From: Sulfuritalea sp.
Lineage (GTDB): Bacteria; Pseudomonadota; Gammaproteobacteria; Burkholderiales; Rhodocyclaceae
Reading direction: 5' to 3'
DNA: 57,052 nucleotides
Assembly: GCA_016712985.1 (NCBI GenBank)
Contig: JADJQA010000053.1
Coordinates: 1-57,052 of the forward strand
Part shown: piece after piece, positions 17,201-25,872 of the stretch
How positions within the stretch are numbered: position 1 is the stretch's first letter
How the letters are laid out: each line of letters opens with the position of its first letter
Made by a program: the position numbers and the translations under genes
The notes under the pieces: model-generated
Seen by the model: the letters and a program-made list of their open reading frames with translations, nothing else
Told to the model about the DNA's origin: nothing
Databases searched by the model: none

Positions 17201-19250
17201 GGCCGCCGCCGGAATCGAGATTGCCGTTGGAAAGGGTGATGGCGCCCGTGCTGGACAGGCGGATTGTGTTCCCTGCGTTCCCGCCGTTGCCGCCGACGCC
17301 TTGCACGCCGGCATTGCCGCCGTAGGAACCGGAACCCTCGCCGCCATCGCCACCAATCCCGCCATTGCCGCCACGGGCCAAAATTTCGCCGCCGTTCATC
17401 GAGATGCCGCCGCTGCCGCTGACCAATTCCACGTGGCCGCCGAAGCCACCCGCTCCGCCTCTGCCGCCGCCACCGCCGATACCATAGCCACCGCCCTCGC
17501 CGCCGTCGTAGGCCGAGCCATAACCTCCGCCGCCGCCGCCGCCGCCGATACCGCCACCAGCGCTCAACCGGGCGCTGCCGATCTGGATCGTGCCGCTGGT
17601 GCCATTTGCCGAGAGAAATATGGAGCCACCGTAGCTGCCGTTGCCACCACTGCCGCCGGTACCGCCGAAACCGACGCTAGACCCACCGTAGCCGCCATAG
17701 CCGCTATAGCCGCTATAGCCGATGCCGCTGCCGCCGCTGCCGCCAACACCGCCCGCGCCGCCATCGGCCTTCAGGGTTGCGCTACCGAGAAGAATGCTGC
17801 CGCCTGGTCCGTCGGCATTCAGCGTGATGGAACCGCCGCTGCCGCCAATTCCGCCGGTACCACCGCTGGCGCCGGTGGCATAGCCGCCGTAACTGGTGCC
17901 ACCAGTGCCGCCCCGGCCACCCTGACCTCCGCGCGCCGTCAACTCTGAGCTGCCGATATCTATCGTGCCGCCACTGCCGTTGGCCGTCAGCAAGATGTCA
18001 CCGCCGCCGCCGCCGAGGCCGCCGGAGCCGCCTTGGCCGCCGTAGGAACCAGAACCACTGCCGTAGCCATAGCCTCCGGCACCGCCCTGCCCGCCGGTAC
18101 CGCCGTCGGCATTCAGAACGGAGGAACTGCCGAACTGGATGCCGCCCACGCCAGCGTCAGCATGAAGCGTTATGTTGCCCCCTTTGCCGCCGCTGCCGCC
18201 GTTGCCCCCAACACTACCTTCGCCGCCGTCGCCACCTTGGCCGCCTGTCCCGCCCATGGAACTCAGTGTCTTGCCTGCCGCGAGGGAAATCGAACTTCCG
18301 CTGGTCAGGGTGATGTCGCCACCCTTGCCGCCATTGCCGCCGTCATCGCCGTTATAGCCGTAGCCCCCAAGGCCACCAAGGCCCCCATTGGAGATGACGT
18401 CACCATTGACTGCGATCGTGCCCAGAACGGATTCGATCAGCACTGCACCACCGTAGCCGCCGTTGCCGCCAGCGCTACCGTAGCCGTAGGCGCCAACACC
18501 GCCGGAAGCGTTGACTCCGCCGGAGCCAATGGTCAGGTCGTCTTTGGCCAGGAGAGTTACGGCACCGCCGACACCCCCGTCCGATGCCCCCTGGGCGCTG
18601 ATCCGGCTAACCAACAGCGTCCCGTTGGCAGCATTGATGTAAACATCACCGCCCTTAGTTCCGCTGCTCACGCCATCGGTGGTAATGATGCCAAGCGCGA
18701 TAGAGGCGGCCGCCACGGCCTTGAAGTCGCCGCCGGCAGTCTGAAAATTTCCGTTACCCGATATCTGCCCTACCGTGCCCGTAATTGAGGGTGTGCCTGT
18801 ATCGCCATTCCAGCCCGCCACGAGGAAGATGTCGCCGCCACCGGTGTTGGTGACTGTCTTGGCATTGGTGTCGATGTGCCGATGCGCCAACAGCCCGAGA
18901 TTGTGTCCAGAGAACAGATCCGGGCTGTCGGTGGCGATGAAGATGTCACCAAAACCGCTGCCACCGGTGCCCGTGGTCGTAATCGCAACAGAGCCGGCGA
19001 GCAACTGGGTATTTATGGTGCCCCAGCTCAAAGAAGAGCCGGCGCCTACGTCAGCGCCGTAGAAAATCCCGCCGCTGAACACACCGCCGCCATAGTTGTC
19101 CGCGGCGCCGATGGTGAGATCCGCCGGGTCTAGCAACAGCGTGCCCGCCCTGCCATTGGCTGCGCTACGGTCGGTGCGTGCCTGGAAATCCAGATAACGG
19201 TGTCCGGAAACCTCGACGAAGCCTCCGTCCCCGCCATTCGCCCCCGCCAC
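14229..19250 (-). CDS. TpsA filamentous-hemagglutinin-like exoprotein, glycine-rich body and C-terminus
   Basis: This is the 1,670-residue remainder of the secreted TpsA protein, one frame away from its N-terminal part. It begins within GANGGDGGFVEVSGHRYLDF, a standard continuation of the hemagglutinin helix. From about residue 200 to 1,000 it is dominated by GGxGG blocks (GGNGGKGGDITLTSG and variants) alternating with short ITL/ILL strands. This suggests a very long regular beta-helix or glycine-rich sheet. The C-terminal 100 residues contain FDPCRFSSILCTFF and a charged KDKDAKCAEGDFGCTADQDG tail with paired cysteines. It should be exported by the TpsB porin upstream. No toxin domain is visible, so adhesion or surface-layer function is more likely than contact inhibition. 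Confidence 0.8.
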   Translation of the reverse strand: MAGANGGDGGFVEVSGHRYLDFQARTDRSAANGRAGTLLLDPADLTIGAADNYGGGVFSGGIFYGADVGAGSSLSWGTINTQLLAGSVAITTTGTGGSGFGDIFIATDSPDLFSGHNLGLLAHRHIDTNAKTVTNTGGGDIFLVAGWNGDTGTPSITGTVGQISGNGNFQTAGGDFKAVAAASIALGIITTDGVSSGTKGGDVYINAANGTLLVSRISAQGASDGGVGGAVTLLAKDDLTIGSGGVNASGGVGAYGYGSAGGNGGYGGAVLIESVLGTIAVNGDVISNGGLGGLGGYGYNGDDGGNGGKGGDITLTSGSSISLAAGKTLSSMGGTGGQGGDGGEGSVGGNGGSGGKGGNITLHADAGVGGIQFGSSSVLNADGGTGGQGGAGGYGYGSGSGSYGGQGGSGGLGGGGGDILLTANGSGGTIDIGSSELTARGGQGGRGGTGGTSYGGYATGASGGTGGIGGSGGSITLNADGPGGSILLGSATLKADGGAGGVGGSGGSGIGYSGYSGYGGYGGSSVGFGGTGGSGGNGSYGGSIFLSANGTSGTIQIGSARLSAGGGIGGGGGGGGYGSAYDGGEGGGYGIGGGGGRGGAGGFGGHVELVSGSGGISMNGGEILARGGNGGIGGDGGEGSGSYGGNAGVQGVGGNGGNAGNTIRLSSTGAITLSNGNLDSGGGHGGGYDDGGYWVGNGGNGGHGGVVEVYGGSIVASGVGFLAAGGHGGKGDAFAELDGGSGGNGGQVILITDSGDMSLTSSTVDVRGGTGGAGGESMQVIFGGHSTTNAGNGGNAGSISLTTYGGIALNFTGLEATGGRGGDGAAAYYGGGFGYPATMGGNGGYGGNVTLVAGGLASVSNGSVYTSGGDGGTGGVGAAEYGGLTGGATGGDGGQAGHILIDAGGISLTNSYLYALGGNGGQGGAGYGGGHAIFTVNVGGTNLCYGGGAEACNGQLLSGSYNGVTYSFNAPINQSDTQTTLGGAGGNGGSVNDSDGHAIMLKARNGKIELSSSQISFGPGSGGSGGEHYLNDYAYVYLGTNALGNHVYAYAYSDGIPVSHSSGATSYGFYNSIYGSTDAVSGRLMLAAKGDISLSNNSYVSAQNAGGGGTVNSRIDFLAGWDGVEGGGVPTGNTPYAGSIMLNNSVVYGPYDNAALDWKAGGDIVLSGYSYVDGPYYNGTMAWKAGGAIRFDSGYVNGGHTTTLEAGGDVSLGSLLTYYYSAGSSITITAGGAILDGNGSTVNLKAQTIDLTSTYGGSPGGLAISADIDNSDALVANLYATVINTASYGGISLRVTGDAPGSIDLWDNAASGNSIYFGAARDININGDQFFSAEHYGGIQLYAGRDVNWTSDADYTLDTLGSAIVAAGRNFFLDDVIYGNGDSASSLTLVAGGILTITGGGSISDSDWNDVVLAGGTVDNRGAVFAARDLDIFAGALTNHYGGDFWAGNDLTIIAGSISGNGGAHFDAGNNATAQVTSNITLDNGAHFYVGNNIIAEVMGNITLDNGAYFEAGNDVGEDVDGRRITFGGATSTLSLSNGAYVLANSVETIRLDFKARSSGGVLIDGVETTTSAPGGSGLFVVDRYTPALLDAGLEIKYGVASSESFDPCRFSSILCTFFDPAASPLVSGVQEVSEPDKDKDAKCAEGDFGCTADQDGKKDEKSAPKKLATCES

Positions 19251-20358
19251 GGACGCTGATGCTGCCGTAGGCCCGTGTCGTGTCGTCGGCCCAGATGATC
19301 ACTTTGCCGCCATCGCCGTTGTCCGTCGCGTCGGCCTTGAGCACGGCGTCCTTGCCGAAGTAGCTGATGCTGGCGTTCGGAATCTCGGGATTCCTGCCCT
19401 GGAAATCGCCACCGACGAGGATCTGCCCGCCGCCATTGGCGCCGCTGGCGTCGATCTCGGCCTGGTCCATTATCGCGACGCGATTGCCCAGCACTGCGAC
19501 GCTGCCACCCTTGGTGCCGGTAGTGACGATGCGGCCATTGCCATCGACGTAGGCGTCCTGGCTGGCCTTGAGGAAGACCCGTCCGCCTTCGCTGACGACG
19601 CTGCTGGCGTTCAGCATGCCGCTGTTCCTGACGATGACGCCGGCGATGCCGATGCGCCCGGCTTCGGCGGTGATGGTGCCAAGGTTGGTGGCGTTGCCTT
19701 CCGCCCCGGTGATGTCGACCTTGACGCCGGGGGTGGCGCTGTCGATCAGGCTGACCGTGGCACCGGCGGCGAGGATGGTTTCGCCCTTCGGGGTGGTGAT
19801 GATGCCTTGGTTGCTGACGTTGTTGCCGATCAGATAGACGCTGCCGCCGGAAGGTGTGCGGATTTCGCCCTGGTTGATGATGTCCCTGGCCATGCCGTCA
19901 TTGACGAACAGCTTGCGCCCGGCGAGGAAGTCTTCGTTGCGGATGTTGAGCGTGGAGGCGACGAAGCCGGCGGTGTCGATCCGCCCGCCGGGGCCCACCA
20001 TGATGCCGGCGGGATTGATCAGCCAGACGCGACCGTTGGAGCTGAGCGTGCCGTAAATGGCGGTCGGGTCGTTGAGCACCCGGTTCATCACCGCGCTGGA
20101 GGCCGAGGTCTGGGCGAAATGGGTAGTCTCACCGGCCTTGATCGAGAACTTGTCCCAGTTGATGATGGCGCCGTTGCTGTTGGTCACCGTCAGCAGGTTG
20201 CCGGCCTGGTTGAAGCTTGCCGTGCCCTTGACCACCACGGGATTCACCGGGTTCGACAGCACCGGGCCGGCGATGAAGCAGGCGGCTACGGCGGCAACAC
20301 CCAGGCGAACCGGGGTGGACAGCCGGGACGCGTTGCGGGAAGGATTGGTTTGGCTCAT
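19165..20358 (-). CDS. TpsA exoprotein, N-terminal secretion (TPS) domain
   Basis: Start at ATG 20358 (MSQTNPSRNASR), with GGAG six bases upstream; earlier in-frame starts have no such site. The extended signal region ends at VLSNPVNPVV. The TPS domain follows: NGAIINWDKFSIKAGETTHF, NRVLNDPTAIYGTLSSNGRV and WLINPAGIMVGPGG, the hallmark NPNGI-like turn. This domain is what TpsB recognises. The frame is lost at a run of five C's (19241-19245 on the plus strand). One base fewer joins YGSISVRGG to ANGGDGG and restores a protein of about 2,040 aa. Either phase variation or a sequence error is possible. Confidence 0.85.
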   Translation of the reverse strand: MSQTNPSRNASRLSTPVRLGVAAVAACFIAGPVLSNPVNPVVVKGTASFNQAGNLLTVTNSNGAIINWDKFSIKAGETTHFAQTSASSAVMNRVLNDPTAIYGTLSSNGRVWLINPAGIMVGPGGRIDTAGFVASTLNIRNEDFLAGRKLFVNDGMARDIINQGEIRTPSGGSVYLIGNNVSNQGIITTPKGETILAAGATVSLIDSATPGVKVDITGAEGNATNLGTITAEAGRIGIAGVIVRNSGMLNASSVVSEGGRVFLKASQDAYVDGNGRIVTTGTKGGSVAVLGNRVAIMDQAEIDASGANGGGQILVGGDFQGRNPEIPNASISYFGKDAVLKADATDNGDGGKVIIWADDTTRAYGSISVRGGGEWRGRRLRRGFRTPLSGFPGTHRP

Positions 20359-20371
20359 TTGGACACTCCAA

Positions 20372-20388
20372 GGGCGGGACAGCCGCCC
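20372..20388 (-). promoter_or_regulatory. Hairpin in the tpsA leader
   Basis: GGGCGG and CCGCCC flank a 5-nt loop, 14 bp before the tpsA start and just upstream of its ribosome site, within the 111-bp tpsB-tpsA gap. A run of six T's lies at 20394-20399 on the plus strand, so the minus-strand transcript carries A's, which argues against a terminator. It may tune tpsA translation or mRNA processing. Confidence 0.35.
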
Positions 20389-20469
20389 AAACGTTTTTTG
20401 TTTATAACCCAAAACCAACGCGTCACCAAGGGAGTAAGTCACACGTCCGACGAACCGAACCTTCTCTGG

Positions 20470-22206
20470 TCAGAAACCGAACGCGAAAGCGAACTGGCCA
20501 CGGATATCACCCGGTTTTTCCTGCTGGAGGAGTCCCGGTGCATCCTGGGAGCCTTCTATGATGTAGGCAATGTCAAAGCGGGCCGCGATGTCTTTCTTCA
20601 GGTTGTAGCGAAAGCCGATGCCCATCGATGAGATGCCGGTATCGGAATACGCCGGCGACGTGGTCGCGGCGGCCCCTGTGGTCGATTTGTTCTCGCCACG
20701 GGCCCAATCGTAAAAGACCAGGCTCTTGAACGAACCGTCGATGCCCAGCTTGGCGGCGTAATCCGGCGAATACAGCTCGAGGTTGGCGAAGTAGCCACGA
20801 TCCGTCGCCTGTGCCCGCTCGTTGAAGCCACGCACCGCCGTCGCGCCTGCAAGCCCGATCTGCTCGCCGACAGGCAGCGGAGTTCCCGCATACTGGGCAT
20901 TCACCGCGCCGCGGAACAGCCAGTCGTCGCCTATTGTTCTCACATAACTGCCGCCAAAGCGGAACACCGAGTACTGGTCCCTGCCTTGCCGATTGCCGCT
21001 CGCGATCAGTGAATAGCGGTCGACCCCCAATGGCCCCTGGTACTCGCTACCCGTCGGGAACAGGTTGGCCGACGCCCCGACGTAGAAATCGATGGCTTCG
21101 CCAGGCCTTTGCCACTGGCCGCTGTAGGTGGAGCTGACCGGACGCAAGGTGTACGGTGTACACCCGGCATTGTCGGGAACCGGGGGATCAATGGCGAAGT
21201 TGGCTTGGGTGGCCGGGTTGACGCATTTCGTATTGAAGTATCTGTAGTCAAGCGCCAAAACAACCCTGGAGCTGTATTCGCCGGCGCGCGGGAAAATGTG
21301 GTTGTAGCGCAAGCTGAACACTTGGCCCTTGCCTGTGAGCCCCAAGGTTCCGCCGGGGATTGCCGAATTGGACGGACTGGTGGTGTTCGAATTGCCGTAA
21401 ATGAAGTCGATGCTGTCGCCAAGCGAATACAGGGGCAGGCGGTAGCCGATACTGAAGATGTCGACCTCGACGCCGTCTCCGGTCCGGCCCGGATTGACCC
21501 GATGACCATAAATTTTCATGCCGCCCGGAGGGTCGATCGCGGTCGTGTAGGCCACGGTCAGCACCTGATCGCTATTGAACAGATTGGCGTTTTGGTAGGA
21601 AACCCCCACCCGATGCTTGCCGGTGGACTGGGTGCCGGTATTGTCCAGCGTGACGAAGAAGCGCTCGGGGTCTTCTTCCTTGACGTCGACCTTGACATCG
21701 ACCTTGCCTTCGTCTTCGCTGACGCCCAGCGTCACGTCAACCTGCTTCGCGGGGTTTTCGTTGCTGAGCTGGACGTTCTCGGAGAGATGGCGCAAGTTGG
21801 GCGCGGTGCCTTCCTTCAGGTTCGGCAGGCTGGCGCGGATGTTCTCGTTGTTGAAATAGTTGTTGCCAGTGATCGTGACCTTGCCCACCACGCCCTCGCT
21901 GACCAGCAGCCGGACGACGCCGCTGGTGAGTTCCTGCTCCGGCACATAGACCTGCACGGTGCCGTAGCCAAGGCTTCGAAACTCGCCTTCGAGGGCTTCC
22001 AGTGCCTTCTGCACGTCGCCATAAACCTTGCCGCGGCCAACAAAGGGCGCAACCAGCGCCTGGACCCGTTCCGCTGGCAGGAGGGTGTTCCCTTCGACCT
22101 GGAAGCGCACTATGTCGAAACCGGCATCCTGCGCGCTCGCGTGATGTAGCGAGCCTGCCGTCAGGATGACGGCAGCGGCCAAAGCCCTGACTGTCGCTTT
22201 CATCAT
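20470..22206 (-). CDS. TpsB outer-membrane transporter (ShlB/FhaC family)
   Basis: A 578-aa Omp85-superfamily porin that secretes the TpsA protein. ATG at 22206 has GAGGA seven bases upstream; a TTG two codons earlier is less likely. The signal peptide ends near HHASAQD. Two POTRA-type domains follow: FDIVRFQVEGNTLLPAERVQ, then VGKVTITGNNYFNNENIRAS. The barrel then begins. The family's conserved VRGFNERAQATDRGYFANLE loop is near residue 460, and the last residue is phenylalanine, as expected for barrel assembly. It is the first gene of the tps operon, with tpsA 111 bp downstream. Confidence 0.92.
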   Translation of the reverse strand: MMKATVRALAAAVILTAGSLHHASAQDAGFDIVRFQVEGNTLLPAERVQALVAPFVGRGKVYGDVQKALEALEGEFRSLGYGTVQVYVPEQELTSGVVRLLVSEGVVGKVTITGNNYFNNENIRASLPNLKEGTAPNLRHLSENVQLSNENPAKQVDVTLGVSEDEGKVDVKVDVKEEDPERFFVTLDNTGTQSTGKHRVGVSYQNANLFNSDQVLTVAYTTAIDPPGGMKIYGHRVNPGRTGDGVEVDIFSIGYRLPLYSLGDSIDFIYGNSNTTSPSNSAIPGGTLGLTGKGQVFSLRYNHIFPRAGEYSSRVVLALDYRYFNTKCVNPATQANFAIDPPVPDNAGCTPYTLRPVSSTYSGQWQRPGEAIDFYVGASANLFPTGSEYQGPLGVDRYSLIASGNRQGRDQYSVFRFGGSYVRTIGDDWLFRGAVNAQYAGTPLPVGEQIGLAGATAVRGFNERAQATDRGYFANLELYSPDYAAKLGIDGSFKSLVFYDWARGENKSTTGAAATTSPAYSDTGISSMGIGFRYNLKKDIAARFDIAYIIEGSQDAPGLLQQEKPGDIRGQFAFAFGF

Positions 22207-22236
22207 GAACAAATCCTCAGTAAAATCAACGGTAAA

Positions 22237-22251
22237 TTAGACAGAATCTAA
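22237..22251. promoter_or_regulatory. AT-rich promoter region of the tps operon with a small inverted repeat
   Basis: TTAGA-CAGAA-TCTAA lies 31 bp upstream of the tpsB start, in the only AT-rich stretch of this intergenic region. It could be an operator overlapping the -10 region. No consensus -35 box is certain. The rest of the gap (22252-22415) shows nothing recognisable. Confidence 0.3.
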
Positions 22252-22415
22252 AGTTGCTTCTAATCGCCGTCCCAAGTTAGCAGATTGTTCGTTTGCCAGC
22301 AATGCCTTGCAGGCCCACGTCGAGGTCGCGCAAGGCAGATTGTTGCTGGGGCGCAACGATTGACAGGTGCGCTTCGACGAGCGGCGCGGAACTCAGAACC
22401 GCATGCCGAGGAAGA

Positions 22416-23432
22416 TCAGCGCGACGCCGAGAAGTCACGCGCTACCACGCGCGGTGCGGGTACGGTAACGCTGGGCAGGTTGTCATCGAGACGCAGGAAC
22501 AGCCGCTCCTGGCCTGCCGACAACATGCCGAAAGAGGCGGCGGCAGGGGTCTTTCCCAGCCAGACTCCGCCGCCAACCCCGGCAATCAGCGCCAGCGCGG
22601 TGCTGGCGAGCAAACGTTGCCAGGTCTTCACCCGGCTGCCGCTTGCGGGCGGCTTGTCGAGCGCCTCGGACTCCGGAGTCGAACCCTGCGCCGCGGCAAG
22701 CGCCACGCGCATTTCATGGTGGCTGGCCGAGGCGGCGTCCGCCTGTGCTTCGGCCGCCATGCGCTCGGCCCGTGCGATATTCGCTTCTTGCTCCGCTTCG
22801 AGGCGCGCAGCGGCGGCGCGCCCCGCCTCGGCTTCCTGCCCGGCGCGAAGGTGCGCTTCGCGCGCCGCCTCCTTTTCCGCCGCGACGCACGACAAGGCTG
22901 CGGCTTCGGCGATCTGCTCGGCACGCAGCTTCTCGTTCGCCAGCTCGCCGGCGTGGCGCTCGGCAGCCGCCCGCTCGCGGGCCAGCCGGGCAAGTTCTTG
23001 CTGTTTCCTGGCTCGCGCAGCGGCGGCGCTCGCCAGATCGGCGGCGGCGGATTCACGACGCTGGGCATCCGCCAGGGCGCGCTGTTCTGCCTCGATTCGC
23101 TTGCGCAGGGCGACTTCGGCGAGGCGTTCGACATGCGCCTGCTCTGCGGCGGCGGTTTCCGCAGCGGTCTCGGCGGCGGCACGCAGGAGCGCCTGTTGCG
23201 CAGCCAGGTCGTCGGCTTGCTGGCGCCGCTGCGCGGCGGCAGTCTGCGCGGTGGCGTGCAAATGGCGCAACTCGGCGGCGGCACGCGCGCGGTCCTCCAC
23301 TGCAGCGCGGGCCAAGGCCGTTGCCTCGGCCGCTCGCTCGGCGTCGGTGGCGTTTGCGGCGGCGAGGTCGCCGGCGGCCAGCTCGCGCCGCTGCCGTTCC
23401 ATATCCATCAATCCCGTAAGGATTCTGCTCAA
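22416..23432 (-). CDS. Alanine-rich coiled-coil protein with C-terminal membrane segment
   Basis: A 338-aa protein, unrecognised by family. Residues about 10-250 are a nearly unbroken Ala/Glu/Arg heptad-like coiled coil (AERAAEATALARAAVEDRAR and similar). One hydrophobic segment, LLASTALALIAGVGGGVWLG, lies near 277-296, followed by a 40-residue tail that may be periplasmic. A cytoplasmic coiled coil tethered to the inner membrane is the simplest picture. Composition alone could mislead homology searches. It is divergent from cutA. Confidence 0.55.
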   Translation of the reverse strand: MSRILTGLMDMERQRRELAAGDLAAANATDAERAAEATALARAAVEDRARAAAELRHLHATAQTAAAQRRQQADDLAAQQALLRAAAETAAETAAAEQAHVERLAEVALRKRIEAEQRALADAQRRESAAADLASAAAARARKQQELARLARERAAAERHAGELANEKLRAEQIAEAAALSCVAAEKEAAREAHLRAGQEAEAGRAAAARLEAEQEANIARAERMAAEAQADAASASHHEMRVALAAAQGSTPESEALDKPPASGSRVKTWQRLLASTALALIAGVGGGVWLGKTPAAASFGMLSAGQERLFLRLDDNLPSVTVPAPRVVARDFSASR

Positions 23433-23683
23433 ATCAGGCTCCCGGTTTCGGGCAAGGCGTCCAGCGCCCGCTCGTCAAAGCCTACCCCGGAACCGGCACG
23501 GGCCGAAGGTAGAATAGACCGATGGAAACCCGCCAAACCAAAGTGGCGGAGGTCAAGCCAACAGCCCCTATCGCCTTGCGGGGCGAAGGCGGAAATTCGT
23601 GAAGCATGGTTCGCGCCGCCGCAGCCGGTCGGCTGTGCAGAGCCGAGCGTGGGGCGCGTAGCGAGGGGTTGGGGAGAGCGGTT

Positions 23684-24041
23684 ATGGAGCAACAGGAATT
23701 CGCCCGGCAAACGCTGCTGGTTCTGACCAACCTGCCAGACCCAGGCGAGTGCCCAGGCGCTGGCCACGATGCTGGTGACCGAGCGACTGGCAGCCTGCGT
23801 CAACCTGCTGGCGCCCTGCCGCTCGGTCTATCGCTGGCAGGGCGCGATCGATAGCGCCGAGGAAACACCGCTGCTGATCAAGACCACGGCGGAACGCTAC
23901 GCGGCGCTGGAGGCGGCGATCCGCGCCCGCCACCCCTATGAACTCCCCGAGATCATTGCGGTCCCACTTGCCTGCGGGCTGCCGGATTACCTGGCATGGG
24001 TCGCCGCCGAAACCATGGTCGAAGACACTCCCCAATGCTGA
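23684..24041 (+). pseudogene. cutA: CutA1 divalent-cation tolerance protein, one frameshift
   Basis: CutA1 is a small trimeric protein linked to copper tolerance. From ATG 23684 (GGAGAG upstream) the frame reads LLVLTNLPDPG and is then lost. One base out, it continues SAQALATMLVTERLAACVNL, LAPCRSVYRWQGAIDSAEET and RHPYELPEIIAVPL, which are the family hallmarks. Deleting one base near 23749 restores a protein of about 119 aa. The remaining open frame starts at 23769. The gene ends overlapping the dsbD start, a common cutA-dsbD arrangement. Because the rest is perfectly conserved, a sequencing error or very recent mutation is likely. Confidence 0.8.
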
Positions 24042-25834
24042 TCCGCTTCCTGTTGCTGCTGCTGTTCGCCCTGGCCGGTCCGGCGCGGGCCGAAGAACCG
24101 CTTGCGCCCGAAGAGGCTTTCCGCTTTTCGGCTCGCGTGGTCGATGTGCGAACCCTCGAAGCCCGCTGGGCGATTGCCGACGGCTACTATATGTACCGCG
24201 ACAAGTTCAAGTTCGCGCTGGAAGGCGGCACGCTTGGCGCGCCGACACTGCCGCCGGGCAAGATCAAGGACGACGAACTGTTCGGCAAGGTCGAAACTTA
24301 CCGCAAGGAGGTGAAGATCCTGCTACCGATCGAGGCCGCCGGCACGGTTACGTTGAAGGCTGTTTCGCAAGGCTGCTGGGACGGCGGCATCTGCTATCCG
24401 CCGCTCAACCAGCAAATGCCGATCGAGCTGGCTGCTGCTTCGGGAACTCCCGCGACTACAGGCGCCGCCGCGGCGTCAGCGCCGACTGTCGGGCCGGCCG
24501 CCGCAAGGACCGCCGCCATCCCCGCCACTGCAGAGGACGAAAGTTCGCGCATTGCCGGGCTGTTCAAGGGCGACAACCTGGCGCTGGTGCTGGTCAGCTT
24601 CCTCGGCTTCGGCCTGTTGCTCTCGCTGACGCCCTGCGTGTTCCCGATGATCCCGATCCTGTCCGGCATCATCGTCAATCACGGCCACGCGGTGAGCCAC
24701 TTGCGGGCTTTCGTGCTGTCGCTCGCCTACGTGCTCGGCATGGCGCTGACCTATGCCGCGGTGGGCGTCGCCGCCGGACTTTCGGGCACGCTGCTGTCGG
24801 CCGCGCTGCAGAACGCCTGGGTGCTGGGCAGCTTCGCGCTGGTGTTCGTCGTACTCTCGTTCTCGATGTTCGGCTTTTATGAATTGCAACTGCCGGCGGC
24901 GCTGCAAAGCCGGGTTGCCGACACCGCCAACCGGCAGGGCGGCTCGCTACCCGCGATAGCCCTGATGGGAGCGCTCTCGGCACTGATCGTCGGCCCCTGC
25001 GTCGCCGCGCCGCTTGCCGGCGCATTGCTCTACATCGCACAAACCGGCAATGCCGTTCTCGGCGGTGCCGCACTATTCTTCATGGCGCTCGGCATGGGCC
25101 TGCCGCTGCTGCTGGTGGGCGCCTTTTCCCGCTCGCTGCTGCCGAAGTCGGGACCGTGGATGGAGGGCGTCAAGAAATTCTTCGGCGTCGTGATGCTCGC
25201 CACCGCTCTGTGGCTGGTTGCTCCGGTCATCCCGTTGTGGCTGCAGATGCTCGGCTGGGCGCTGCTGATGCTGATCCCGGCGATCTACCTGCGCGCGCTC
25301 GACCCCTTGCCGGCGCACGCCCACGGCTGGCAGCGCCTGGGCAAGGGCCTCGGCGTCGCACTGCTGCTGGGCGGCGCGGCGATGTTGATGGGGGTGCTGG
25401 GCGGCGCCCGCGACCCGCTGCAGCCACTCGGCTTCCTGCGCGGCGGCGCCGCCGCCGAAGCGTCGGCGCCGACTTTCGAACGGGTTGCCTCGATAGAACG
25501 GCTAGACGCGCGGCTCGCCGAGTCAGCCGCCGCCGGAAAGCCGGTGATGCTGGACTTCTACGCCGACTGGTGCGTGAGCTGCAAGGAAATGGAGCGCTTC
25601 ACCTTCGCCGATCCACAAGTGGCCTTGCGCATGAAGCAGTTCGTGCTGCTGCAAGCCGATGTCACCGCGAATACCGACGCCGACGTCGCGCTGCTGAAGC
25701 GTTTCGGCCTGTTCGGCCCGCCGGGGATCATTTTCTTCGATGCCGGCGGACGCGAACGGGTCGACCAGCGGGTCATTGGTTTCCAGTCTGCGGATCAGTT
25801 TCTGCCTGCGCTTGAGCGCGTCTTGTTTAAATAG
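24035..25834 (+). CDS. dsbD: Thiol:disulfide interchange protein DsbD
   Basis: A 599-aa inner-membrane protein that passes electrons from cytosolic thioredoxin to periplasmic DsbC-type proteins. The start (MLIRFLLLLLFALAGPARA) is the ATG overlapping the cutA stop. All three redox pairs are present: Cys114/Cys120 in the alpha domain (GCWDGGICYPP), Cys201 and Cys322 in the membrane domain (SLTPCVFPM, VGPCVAAPLAGA), and Cys513/Cys516 in the thioredoxin-like end (DWCVSCKEME). About eight membrane segments are visible between 180 and 460. Everything needed for function is intact. Confidence 0.95.
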   Translation: MLIRFLLLLLFALAGPARAEEPLAPEEAFRFSARVVDVRTLEARWAIADGYYMYRDKFKFALEGGTLGAPTLPPGKIKDDELFGKVETYRKEVKILLPIEAAGTVTLKAVSQGCWDGGICYPPLNQQMPIELAAASGTPATTGAAAASAPTVGPAAARTAAIPATAEDESSRIAGLFKGDNLALVLVSFLGFGLLLSLTPCVFPMIPILSGIIVNHGHAVSHLRAFVLSLAYVLGMALTYAAVGVAAGLSGTLLSAALQNAWVLGSFALVFVVLSFSMFGFYELQLPAALQSRVADTANRQGGSLPAIALMGALSALIVGPCVAAPLAGALLYIAQTGNAVLGGAALFFMALGMGLPLLLVGAFSRSLLPKSGPWMEGVKKFFGVVMLATALWLVAPVIPLWLQMLGWALLMLIPAIYLRALDPLPAHAHGWQRLGKGLGVALLLGGAAMLMGVLGGARDPLQPLGFLRGGAAAEASAPTFERVASIERLDARLAESAAAGKPVMLDFYADWCVSCKEMERFTFADPQVALRMKQFVLLQADVTANTDADVALLKRFGLFGPPGIIFFDAGGRERVDQRVIGFQSADQFLPALERVLFK

Positions 25835-25872
25835 ACTAAAAAACATATAGTTGCATATAGATTTTAGGTGTG

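Noticed and set aside
16071..17948. A 625-aa open frame on the plus strand opposite tpsA
   Set aside because: It is Ala/Thr/Val-rich because it mirrors the glycine repeats (GGN read backwards). It has no ribosome site or domain, and the tpsA frame explains the region.
15900..19000. CRISPR-like regular repeats
   Set aside because: The periodic GCCGCC pattern is coding (GGxGG) with variable spacing; no conserved repeat-spacer units.
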